Source: Methylobacter sp.
Lineage (GTDB): Bacteria; Pseudomonadota; Gammaproteobacteria; Methylococcales; Methylomonadaceae
Length of the DNA stretch: 64,000 bases
Assembly (NCBI GenBank): GCA_030684815.1
Contig: JAUXXQ010000120.1
Location: 18,492-82,491, forward strand
Reading direction: 5' to 3'
This document shows positions 1 through 8,304 of the stretch, one piece after another; position 1 is the stretch's first letter, and each line of letters begins with the position of its first letter. The notes under the pieces are model-generated. The model was not told the origin of the DNA and did no database searches. It worked only from the letters and a program-made list of their open reading frames with translations. The position numbers and the translations under genes are program-made.

Positions 1-420
1 CGCCGCACACCACAACCACAAAAGCGGCGATTGTTCTGGCATGGCGCAAGAACAATCCAGAACGGCCCAAGGCAACGGCGGTTAAATAAACCATGCCGTG
101 GCCCGGCGGCACGTAGGCAGGCACGTTCTCGAAGCGGTAGGTGTAGCCGCCCATAAAAGGCGAGGCGAAATGCTCGCCGACGGTGGCAAACATCACCGCA
201 ATGATAACCTGCACCCTGATTTCGCGGTTTTCGCCAAGCAACAAGCCGATTAAAAATACCCAGCCGCACACACCCAAGGCATTTTGTTTTTCCAGGCTGG
301 CACTGGCATCGGTGGTTAAGCAGACGGCGACGCAAAAAAAAGTAAAGGCGGCGATAAAATAATCCCGTTTCCTATGGGCATAATCGACGTTAACGGGTGG
401 AAAATGGCGTAGCACAATGA
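1..420 (-). CDS. Integral membrane protein, truncated by window start
   Basis: Reverse-strand open frame (my translation) ...VNVDYAHRKRDYFIAAFTFFCVAVCLTTDASASLEKQNALGVCGWVFLIGLLLGENREIRVQVIIAVMFATVGEHFASPFMGGYTYRFENVPAYVPPGHGMVYLTAVALGRSGLF...; hydrophobic segments; no stop before the window edge; start codon uncertain. Confidence 0.6.
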
Positions 421-467
421 CCTCGGTTTGAATCGATGAACTGTAAAAAATATGAAAACGGCAAGCC

Positions 468-905
468 TCACACAAACAGCCAAGCAATGACCGCGTATCG
501 GCCCAATTTACCCAGCAAGATAATGAGGCAGGCTTGAAAGAAGGGCAGTTTTAACCAGCCTCCGGCAAAACATAAGGCATCGCCAACCACCGGCAGCCAG
601 GTAAAAAAAAGTGTCCAGATGCCTTTTTCTCTGACCGTATTCAGGGCTTTTTGTTTATTTGCCGATAACAGCGTCGCTGCCGGAAATTTTTTCGCCGCCA
701 ATACACCCAAGCCCCATGTGGTCATCGCACCTAAGGTGTTGCCTATTGTAGCGACGACCACGATCAATACCGCCTGATAATGCCCTGTTGCCACCAGATA
801 AGCCACAACCGCTTCTGAGCCGCCCGGTGCTATGGTTGACGAGATAAAAGCACTGACAAACAGCCCGCCTATTTCAAACACGTAATCTTGCACTTTTTCT
901 CTCAA
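468..905 (-). CDS. yqaA: YqaA-like small membrane protein (DedA/SNARE-associated type)
   Basis: 145 aa; SSTIAPGGSEAVVAYLVATGH and TWLPVVGDALCFAGGWLKL resemble the YqaA family. Confidence 0.75.
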   Translation of the reverse strand: MREKVQDYVFEIGGLFVSAFISSTIAPGGSEAVVAYLVATGHYQAVLIVVVATIGNTLGAMTTWGLGVLAAKKFPAATLLSANKQKALNTVREKGIWTLFFTWLPVVGDALCFAGGWLKLPFFQACLIILLGKLGRYAVIAWLFV

Positions 906-956
906 AAAAAACCCTGCGCCCCACTCAAGAGCACAGGGTCTTTAGGGCGCCGGAAT

Positions 957-1877
957 TTAATTTCCAGGCAATGTTTTGTTTTTATGGGACATAGCCCATT
1001 TAATTAAGTTGGATAATAGCTTTGCTGCCAACTCGATTCCGGTACGAACCCACTCAAAAATAGTGGCGATTATTTCGGACACGCTCATGCCTTTAAACTT
1101 TTTAGCCAAGAAAGGCGCCAGCAGCAAACCTATTGCCAAACCGATCACGGTCACGCCTGAAATAATGGAATCTTCCTGCGGCTGTTCGGCGGCCGGTGCT
1201 TTTTTAGCGGCAGCAATAGCGGGGGCGGCTTCTGCAGCGGCGGCGGCTTCTGCGGCTGTCAAAGCGGTAGCAGCCATGACGGTTTTAAAGTCGCCTTTGT
1301 AGTCGTCGGGCACGACGTATGCGGTTACCCCCGGAATGCTAGGCAAGTCGCCATCGCCTTTGCCGACTTTTAACTGGGCTTTCATGCCTTTTTCCATGTG
1401 CTGGGCAATATCGCAATGCACCAGATAAGTTTTGTCGCCGGGCGGCAAAATCAAAGTCCCCGAGATTTTTGCAGGCCCCGTTATTTCCAAGTGAAACATA
1501 CCCTTGGGGTATAAATACTTGGGCAGGCCATGCATCATCCATTGGTGACGGATATGGTCGTCGTTGACAAAATTAACGGTCAGTTTGGTGCAGGGTTTAA
1601 AATTAAATTCCTGGGTATCAAACGCAAACATCCTGCCGGGAAATTTCTCTGCATGTTTATGTCCGGCATGCACGGTAATTTCCTTGGTCTCGGAAATGCT
1701 GTCGCAGCCACCCGGTAAGGTGCTGGTATTTTGCCCCATCACCATGCCGCCCGCCATGTCCATTAAATGGCCATCACCGTGATCCATGAGCATACCGTTA
1801 TGCTCTTGGTACTCCAGTGCCAGTACGGGCGCTGAAAAAAGCAAAACCAGTGCCCCAGCCGATAATAACTTCACCAT
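957..1877 (-). CDS. Secreted, membrane-anchored cupredoxin-domain protein with Met/His-rich N-terminus
   Basis: Signal peptide; MLMDHGDGHLMDMAGGMVMG Met/His-rich stretch; VHCDIAQHMEKGM resembles a type-1 Cu ligand pattern (C-x4-H-x4-M); Ala-rich linker and C-terminal TM helix. Confidence 0.75.
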   Translation of the reverse strand: MVKLLSAGALVLLFSAPVLALEYQEHNGMLMDHGDGHLMDMAGGMVMGQNTSTLPGGCDSISETKEITVHAGHKHAEKFPGRMFAFDTQEFNFKPCTKLTVNFVNDDHIRHQWMMHGLPKYLYPKGMFHLEITGPAKISGTLILPPGDKTYLVHCDIAQHMEKGMKAQLKVGKGDGDLPSIPGVTAYVVPDDYKGDFKTVMAATALTAAEAAAAAEAAPAIAAAKKAPAAEQPQEDSIISGVTVIGLAIGLLLAPFLAKKFKGMSVSEIIATIFEWVRTGIELAAKLLSNLIKWAMSHKNKTLPGN

Positions 1878-1967
1878 TATTTATGTCTCCCATTGCTCAA
1901 TAAAACCACCCAAATTAGGCGCGCCTGCTGGGCAGGCCCACGCCTTTTCGTCTGCGTCCATACAGAC

Positions 1968-2018
1968 AATGCCATTACCGTCCTGCCCGGATTGCCGGTA
2001 AAGCGGGGTAATGGCATT
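1968..2018. repeat. Intergenic hairpin with perfect 12-bp arms AATGCCATTACC / GGTAATGGCATT
   Basis: Arms at 1968-1979 and 2007-2018, between two co-oriented copper-related genes. Confidence 0.7.
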
Positions 2019-2029
2019 AACGTTTAAAG

Positions 2030-2620
2030 TTAGCTTTTGATCTTCGCTATCACTTCATCCACTTTAGTTTTGAAACCCGCATGTGACAAATAAAGGACAT
2101 ACAAGCCGGCAAAAGCAAAGAAAGCATACAGCAACAGGTTATTTTTGCTGACTGCTTGACCGCCGCCTGCTTTAAAGCTCATGTGTGCATCCAAACGCTC
2201 ACCGACATCAGGCACCAGCGTAATATGGATCAAATATTGACCCGCTTCAGGTACGCCATTAGGTAATTTTAATTCAACAGTGCCTTTTTTATGTTTTGCC
2301 GCAGGCAGAAAAAATACACGGGTGCCTTCTGGTTCTTTAGTGACTTCAAATTCAACGGCCATATCACGGTATTTCATGTCTTGATAATCGAATACCAGCA
2401 GGGTCATTTCGTTAGCACGCGGAAGATTGGCACAAAAATCTTCCGCGGGGAAAGCGTTGGGTTGGTATGCGGTATAATGCAACCAATGGTTGGGTTCCAA
2501 CTCGAACTTACATTGGTCGGTGTCCGTACCTGCGGCTCCACCGTGCGCCCATAAGGATGCAGAAAATAACAACCCCAGAAGTACCAGGAAACCTTTTCTT
2601 AAAATATGTGTGCTGTTCAT
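2030..2620 (-). CDS. Periplasmic membrane-anchored protein, candidate copper-binding
   Basis: Signal peptide likely cleaved at LWA|HGG, giving an N-terminal His; DTDQCKFELEPNHW...DFC, DMKYRDM; C-terminal TM helix; adjacent to the cupredoxin gene. Confidence 0.55.
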   Translation of the reverse strand: MNSTHILRKGFLVLLGLLFSASLWAHGGAAGTDTDQCKFELEPNHWLHYTAYQPNAFPAEDFCANLPRANEMTLLVFDYQDMKYRDMAVEFEVTKEPEGTRVFFLPAAKHKKGTVELKLPNGVPEAGQYLIHITLVPDVGERLDAHMSFKAGGGQAVSKNNLLLYAFFAFAGLYVLYLSHAGFKTKVDEVIAKIKS

Positions 2621-2887
2621 AATGCCTTCCAGTTTTGAAAAATTATTATAATGGTACCTGCTTAAATCACATCAAAAACCAAGTGATTTCAACCTAATTC
2701 TTAAATTAAAGCAGCGCACAACTCTAGCACATCGATTTAGGCTAATACAAGGAATTGATGGAAATCGCGCCTTAATAGCTATCATGATATAAATCACAGC
2801 TAAGCCCCCCCCCCCCGCTGCACTATTGCTATCCGTCCCTGCTTTTCGTAGACTTAGGGCAATTTTATTCTAACGGAGTTTTACCGC

Positions 2888-4561
2888 ATGTCATCTTTGA
2901 CCACTTCTACGGCCTGGGCAGCTTTAAAAATACACCACGAAGAGACCAAAAATATTCTTCTGCGCGACAGCTTTAATAACGACGCCAACCGCCATGCAAA
3001 ATTCTCCGTTCTGTTTAACGGCATCCTTTTTGATTATTCCAAAAACAGAATCACCGACCAAACCCTGCCCTTGCTTATTGATCTTGCTAAACACGCCCGG
3101 TTAGACGAAAAAATTAAAGCCATGTTTTGCGGTGCAAAAATAAACAGCACCGAACACCGGTCTGTCCTTCATACCGCCTTACGTAACCGCAGCAACCAGC
3201 CGGTTTATGTTGATGGACAGGATGTGATGCCGCAAATCAACAGCGTGCTGGCGCAAATGCGGACATTCAGCACCTGTGTACGCTCAGGCGAATGGAAAGG
3301 CTATACCGGCAAAGCCATTACCGACATTGTCAACATTGGCATAGGCGGTTCCGATTTGGGCCCGAAAATGGTATCGACAGCGCTAACGCCTTATGCGTCC
3401 GAGTCATTAAAAGTGCATTTTGTCTCCAATGTCGACCAGGCTGACCTTGTGGAAACACTAAAGCATTTATCGCCGGAAACCACGCTGTTTTTGATCGCCT
3501 CGAAAACCTTTACCACCCAAGAAACCATGACCAATGCAAAATCGGCCAGAAGCTGGTTTCTTGACAGCGCGCAAGACCCGCAGGCCATTGCCAAGCATTT
3601 TGTAGCCATTTCCACCAACACCAAGAATGTGGCCGATTTCGGCATCGATACCAATAATATGTTTGAATTCAGGCATTGGGTCGGTGGGCGCTATTCGCTC
3701 TGGTCGGCCATAGGCCTGTCCATCGCGTTGTATGTCGGCATGGATAATTTCGAGGAACTTTTATTAGGCGCTTACGAGGTCGACGAGCATTTTCGTTCCG
3801 CGCCTTTTGAACAAAACATCCCTGTTATCATGGGTTTGTTGGGCATTTGGTACAACAATTTCTACAATGCCGAATCCCATGCGCTGTTGCCTTACGACCA
3901 ATCGATGCTTTATTTCGCCGATTACTTCCAACAAGGCGACATGGAAAGCAATGGCAAATGCATAGACCTTAACGGCGATCATGTCGACTACAGCACCGGG
4001 CAGATCATTTGGGGGCAACCCGGCACCAATGGCCAACATGCGTTTTTTCAATTGATCCATCAAGGCACTAAGCTGATACCCTGCGACTTTCTGGCTGCCG
4101 CCAACAGCCACTATACCCGGCCCGACCATCATGACATTTTAATTTCTAACTTCCTCGCCCAACCCGAAGCCTTGATGAAAGGCAAAACCGCTGAAGAAGT
4201 CAAACAGGAATTGTCTGCGGAAGACCAAGCCGACACTGTCCTGGTCGCCTCCAAAATATTTGACGGCAACAAGCCGTCCAATTCGTTTTTGTTCAGCAAA
4301 CTGACGCCGAAAACCTTAGGTTCGCTGATCGCTTTTTACGAACATAAAATTTATGTCCAAGGTGTCATCTGGAACATCAACTCATTCGACCAAATGGGCG
4401 TAGAATTAGGCAAAACTTTAGCCAAAGTCATTTTGCCGGAATTACAAAACGACAGCATCATCGACAGCCATGACAGTTCAACCAATGCCCTCATCAACGC
4501 TTACAAACAATTGCGCCAGGCAAAAGACAGCCTATGCGGACAACAGGCAGACGCCTCGTAA
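2888..4561 (+). CDS. pgi: Glucose-6-phosphate isomerase
   Basis: 557 aa; [37 protein letters not shown] motifs. Confidence 0.97.
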   Translation: MSSLTTSTAWAALKIHHEETKNILLRDSFNNDANRHAKFSVLFNGILFDYSKNRITDQTLPLLIDLAKHARLDEKIKAMFCGAKINSTEHRSVLHTALRNRSNQPVYVDGQDVMPQINSVLAQMRTFSTCVRSGEWKGYTGKAITDIVNIGIGGSDLGPKMVSTALTPYASESLKVHFVSNVDQADLVETLKHLSPETTLFLIASKTFTTQETMTNAKSARSWFLDSAQDPQAIAKHFVAISTNTKNVADFGIDTNNMFEFRHWVGGRYSLWSAIGLSIALYVGMDNFEELLLGAYEVDEHFRSAPFEQNIPVIMGLLGIWYNNFYNAESHALLPYDQSMLYFADYFQQGDMESNGKCIDLNGDHVDYSTGQIIWGQPGTNGQHAFFQLIHQGTKLIPCDFLAAANSHYTRPDHHDILISNFLAQPEALMKGKTAEEVKQELSAEDQADTVLVASKIFDGNKPSNSFLFSKLTPKTLGSLIAFYEHKIYVQGVIWNINSFDQMGVELGKTLAKVILPELQNDSIIDSHDSSTNALINAYKQLRQAKDSLCGQQADAS

Positions 4562-6024
4562 CCGCCAGAGCTCCGATGCCCCAGCCAATTTTGATCCGTC
4601 GTTTCGGGCGGATCATGGGTGTTATTATGATTGCCGCGCTAATACCCGGCACCAGCCGATTCAGCAAGCTGGAGCAGATCAAACAGGCCGGCACCTTGCA
4701 CGTGCTGACCCGAAACGACCCGACCGCCTATTATGAAAGCCCGACAGGTTACACCGGCCTTGAATACGACCTGGTTACACTTTTTGCCAAACAGCTGGGC
4801 GTTAAGGCCACATTTGAAATCCCAGGCACTTCTAACGGCATTTTAAAGCGCATTGCGAAAGGTCGGGGCGATATTGCCGCCGCCAGCCTGACCATCACCG
4901 AGCAGCGCAACAAAAAAATGCGCTTTGCCCCGGCCTACCATGAAATAACCGAACAACTGATCTATCGGTCAGGCAGCCGCCGTCCCAACGATGTCGCCAG
5001 CCTGACCCAAGGCATTATCGAAGTGGCCAAAGGCACCAGCCATATCGATAGTTTGGCCTTTTTAAAAGAAGACACGCCCGAGTTGAGCTGGAATGTGAAT
5101 GACGAACTCGACACCAATGGCTTGCTGTATCTGGTGAACGAAGGGCTGATCGATTACACCGTGGCCGATTCCAACCAAGCCCTGTTAATCCGCCGCTTTT
5201 ACCCTAAACTCAACGTTGCCTTCGACATATCCGAACCCCGGCAATTGGCCTGGGCATTAAGCCTATCGGACGACAACAGTTTATACGACGAAGTCGTGCG
5301 TTTTTTTAAGCGCATCAAGCAGGACAAAACGCTCGACCAACTGCTTGAAAAATATTATGGCCACGCCAACAGCCTGAGCTATATCGGCAACTGCAAGTTC
5401 CGCCAGCAGAAAAAAACCAGGCTGCCGCTGTACCAGGGCTATTTCCACCTGGCCGCTGCACAATACGATATAGACTGGCGTTTATTGGCGGCCATCGGCT
5501 ATCAGGAATCGCGCTGGCTAAATACCGCCGTTTCCCCGACCGGGGTCAAAGGCATCATGATGTTGACCAGTGATACCGCCGCCGAACTTGGCATTGACAA
5601 TCGTGTCGACCCGGCCCAAAGCATTGATGGCGGCGCGCGTTATTTCCAACAAAGGCATCAGATCATCTCAGCGCAAATTCCGGAGCCAGACCGTACCTGG
5701 TTTGCCTTAGCCTCATACAATGTCGGCCTGGGTCATCTTGAAGATGCAAGGACGCTAACAAAAAAACAAGGCGGCAACCCCGACAAATGGATGGATGTGA
5801 AACAGCGATTGCCGTTACTCGCCGAGGAAAAATGGCACCAACACACCAAATACGGTTATGCGCGTGGACACGAACCGGTTACCTTTGTGGAAAACATCCG
5901 CAGTTATTATGATTTACTGGTCTGGCTAACCGAAGAAAACCAAATAAAGAAAAATGCCATGGATGCCAACTCCCCCCCAGATCCTGGGCACAATGCGATA
6001 ACCATCGTCCCATCAGCGCTGTAA
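4534..6024 (+). CDS. mltF: Membrane-bound lytic murein transglycosylase F
   Basis: SBP-like N-terminal domain plus SLT domain ([25 protein letters not shown]...); start overlaps the pgi end. Confidence 0.93.
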   Translation: MRTTGRRLVTARAPMPQPILIRRFGRIMGVIMIAALIPGTSRFSKLEQIKQAGTLHVLTRNDPTAYYESPTGYTGLEYDLVTLFAKQLGVKATFEIPGTSNGILKRIAKGRGDIAAASLTITEQRNKKMRFAPAYHEITEQLIYRSGSRRPNDVASLTQGIIEVAKGTSHIDSLAFLKEDTPELSWNVNDELDTNGLLYLVNEGLIDYTVADSNQALLIRRFYPKLNVAFDISEPRQLAWALSLSDDNSLYDEVVRFFKRIKQDKTLDQLLEKYYGHANSLSYIGNCKFRQQKKTRLPLYQGYFHLAAAQYDIDWRLLAAIGYQESRWLNTAVSPTGVKGIMMLTSDTAAELGIDNRVDPAQSIDGGARYFQQRHQIISAQIPEPDRTWFALASYNVGLGHLEDARTLTKKQGGNPDKWMDVKQRLPLLAEEKWHQHTKYGYARGHEPVTFVENIRSYYDLLVWLTEENQIKKNAMDANSPPDPGHNAITIVPSAL

Positions 6025-6039
6025 CCCTGAAATGTTACA

Positions 6040-6090
6040 TTGTCATAAAACTGTCATAAAGCTGTCATTTTACTGTCATATTGCTGTCAT
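6040..6090 (+). promoter_or_regulatory. Tandem Pho box array, 5 half-sites
   Basis: TTGTCAT/CTGTCAT at 6040, 6051, 6062, 6073 and 6084, exactly 11 bp apart, just upstream of the porin. Confidence 0.9.
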
Positions 6091-6131
6091 ATTCTTGCGC
6101 CATCTTTTTGATTATAAGGCAAAAGCAAAAT

Positions 6132-7613
6132 ATGAAAATTTCTCGCCCCACATTGGCAATTGCGGCTGCATTAGCTGCGGGAACAGTTCCCGATGCCTTT
6201 GCGATGGATCTTTATGTCGATACGGAAACTAAGCAAATTTATGCGGAACCCGGCCCGCACAGGCAGCTGCTGGGCTCATTTGAAAAAGTTCAGGATTCTG
6301 CGGAAACGGCGAGAAAAGAAATTGCCGAAATCAAGGATGATTTAGAGCTCAAAGAAGTTGAAATCAAAGCCCTGGAAGAGCACATTGCCTATAACAGGGA
6401 GCTGAATGCCAGGAACGATGAAAAATGGTTCAATAAAATGAACCTGCGCGGTTATACCCAGCTTCGTTTCAATCAGCCATTTTCAGGCGACAGCGGCGCC
6501 GGCAACCCGGAACTGAGATCGGTCGGCGACAGCAGCATCAAAAATAACTCAGGCTTTTCATTCCGCCGGGTTCGCTTAGTATTTTCCGGCGACATCAGCG
6601 ATTATTTATATTTGTATATACAGCCCGATTTTGCCTCTAATGTCGGCGATAACCAACAAAACTTTGCCCAACTGCGCGACGCTTATGGCGACATCGCTTT
6701 CGACAAAAAACATGAATATCGCATCCGTGCCGGTCAATCCAAAGTGCCGTTTGGCTGGGAAAACTTACAGTCCTCGCAAAATCGCTTAACGCTGGATCGT
6801 AACGACGCCCTTAACAGTGCCGTGCCCAGCGAGCGCGACTTGGGCTTATTCGCCTATTGGACGCCAGAGCACGTACAAAAACTTTGGAAAGAATTAAGCA
6901 AGAAAGGCTTAAAAACCTCGGGGGACTACGGTATCGCCGGTATCGGTGTTTATAACGGCCAGGGCCTTAACCGCGCCGAACAAAACGACGACTTGTATGC
7001 CGTCGCACACACCACTTATCCTGTTGAGCTGGATTTTTTAGGCCAAGCATTTAGCGGGCAGGTGCTGGAAGTCGGCGCGGATGCCATAAGCGGCCAGTTT
7101 AGCCCGACCACCGCCGACATGACCGTGTTTGGCAGCGGCCAAAAAATATTAAAGGCGGATCTTGATAAAACCATGGGCGGCAACAAAACCGTCCGCGAAG
7201 ACCGGGTAGCCGTACACGCCATTCTTTTCCCGCAACCGTTTGGCTTACAGGCGGAATGGAATTGGGGCAAAGGCGCCACCTTAAACCCTGCCGGAAATGA
7301 CGGCAAAGGCTCTATCGACAGCGAAGACTTAAGGGGGGGTTATGTGATGGCCAATTATAAGATTGATAACGTCTTTCGTACTGATGGCGTGCTGATCCCT
7401 TATGCCAAATGGCAAACCTATCGCGGCGCCTGGAAAAATGCCAACAACTCGCCACGCACATCGGTTGATGAACTCGAAATCGGTGTAGAGTACCAAATCA
7501 TGAAAGCGCTGGAATTAACACTAGCCTACGCAACCATGGACAGGACCAACACCGGCAATTTAGGACAAGCATCGGGCGATCTTGGCCGCGCTCAGTTACA
7601 GTGGAATTATTAG
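6132..7613 (+). CDS. Phosphate-selective porin (OprO/OprP type)
   Basis: ATG at 6132 gives signal peptide MKISRPTLAIAAALAAGTVPDAFA; coiled-coil N-terminus; FRRVRLVFSGDISDYLYLYIQPDFA porin O/P signature; Pho box upstream. The longer ORF start at 6081 lies inside the Pho box. Confidence 0.88.
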   Translation: MKISRPTLAIAAALAAGTVPDAFAMDLYVDTETKQIYAEPGPHRQLLGSFEKVQDSAETARKEIAEIKDDLELKEVEIKALEEHIAYNRELNARNDEKWFNKMNLRGYTQLRFNQPFSGDSGAGNPELRSVGDSSIKNNSGFSFRRVRLVFSGDISDYLYLYIQPDFASNVGDNQQNFAQLRDAYGDIAFDKKHEYRIRAGQSKVPFGWENLQSSQNRLTLDRNDALNSAVPSERDLGLFAYWTPEHVQKLWKELSKKGLKTSGDYGIAGIGVYNGQGLNRAEQNDDLYAVAHTTYPVELDFLGQAFSGQVLEVGADAISGQFSPTTADMTVFGSGQKILKADLDKTMGGNKTVREDRVAVHAILFPQPFGLQAEWNWGKGATLNPAGNDGKGSIDSEDLRGGYVMANYKIDNVFRTDGVLIPYAKWQTYRGAWKNANNSPRTSVDELEIGVEYQIMKALELTLAYATMDRTNTGNLGQASGDLGRAQLQWNY

Positions 7614-7714
7614 GCGGTTTTTTGCCTTCCTCCCTACCCTTAATCCGCTTGAAATTGAAGCTGACCCGGTGCCGTTTAAACAGGCATCGGGCGCAGCTTA
7701 GGTTTATGCCACAG

Positions 7715-7870
7715 GCGATGTCCTGAAAAAGATATACCGTAACTACTCAGCGAAAAAAAATAGAACTAACTGTCCACGCTTAGCACGAAAAAACACGAAA
7801 ATTTCGTGGCTTTCGTGCTAAGCGTGGACTCTATTTTTTACGGGATGTTATTTTCCCGGAAATTGCCTAA
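7715..7870. repeat. Dispersed foldback element, family B copy 1
   Basis: Perfect 19-bp arms GTCCACGCTTAGCACGAAA (7772-7790) / TTTCGTGCTAAGCGTGGAC (7811-7829); flanks GGCGATGTCCTGAAAAA ... CCGGAAATTGCCTAA. Confidence 0.8.
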
Positions 7871-7920
7871 TCTTTTTACCTGTTACCAATGTTTCAATGA
7901 CAAGTTACGGATTGAACAGA

Positions 7921-8019
7921 TAAGTAGTCATTCAAAAGTTTCTTAACAAACAAGTTGGGAGTAAAACAGCTTTAGCTGTTTTACCGCCAATAGCTAAAGC
8001 TATTGGACTCCAATGTAAA
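7921..8019 (+). repeat. Family A element copy 1, 99 bp, two-hairpin structure
   Basis: Reverse complement identical to 63890-63988; hairpins GTAAAACAGC-TTTA-GCTGTTTTAC and CCAATAGC-TAAA-GCTATTGG inside an outer GGAGT/ACTCC stem. Confidence 0.92.
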
Positions 8020-8022
8020 AAA

Positions 8023-8078
8023 GCACAACATATTTTAAAAAATCCGTGTAAACCAGTCTGGTCTTTGTCATCCGTCGG
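8023..8078 (+). repeat. Family E repeat fragment (TTTTAAAAAATCCGTGTAAA...GTCATCCGTCGG)
   Basis: Similar to 39230-39299 and to the reverse complement of 55890-55940. Confidence 0.6.
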
Positions 8079-8182
8079 CTAGGAGGCAGGACACCAAAAC
8101 TAGGCACTTTAGGCGATGCAAGAGCAACTGCCGAGCTCCATTTCTTTTTTCGCCGCTGTCTCCAGCATTCTATTTCTATGCG

Positions 8183-8206
8183 AATAAGATTGATTATCAT
8201 TTAGAC
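8183..8206 (+). promoter_or_regulatory. Candidate Fur box
   Basis: ATAAGATTGATTATCATTTAGA upstream of a TonB-dependent receptor; partial match to GATAATGATAATCATTATC. Confidence 0.45.
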
Positions 8207-8304
8207 TTGCTATACCATATTCCCCTACTCACTTAATTGTCATTTGAGTTTAGACTTAACTTATTGATAACGCTCACCGAGCCAAATTTAAAAGGGAAAA
8301 TGGT

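Noticed and set aside
5281-5463. 60-aa minus-strand ORF inside mltF and similar short antisense ORFs throughout
   Set aside because: No coding support; all fall inside confident genes on the other strand.
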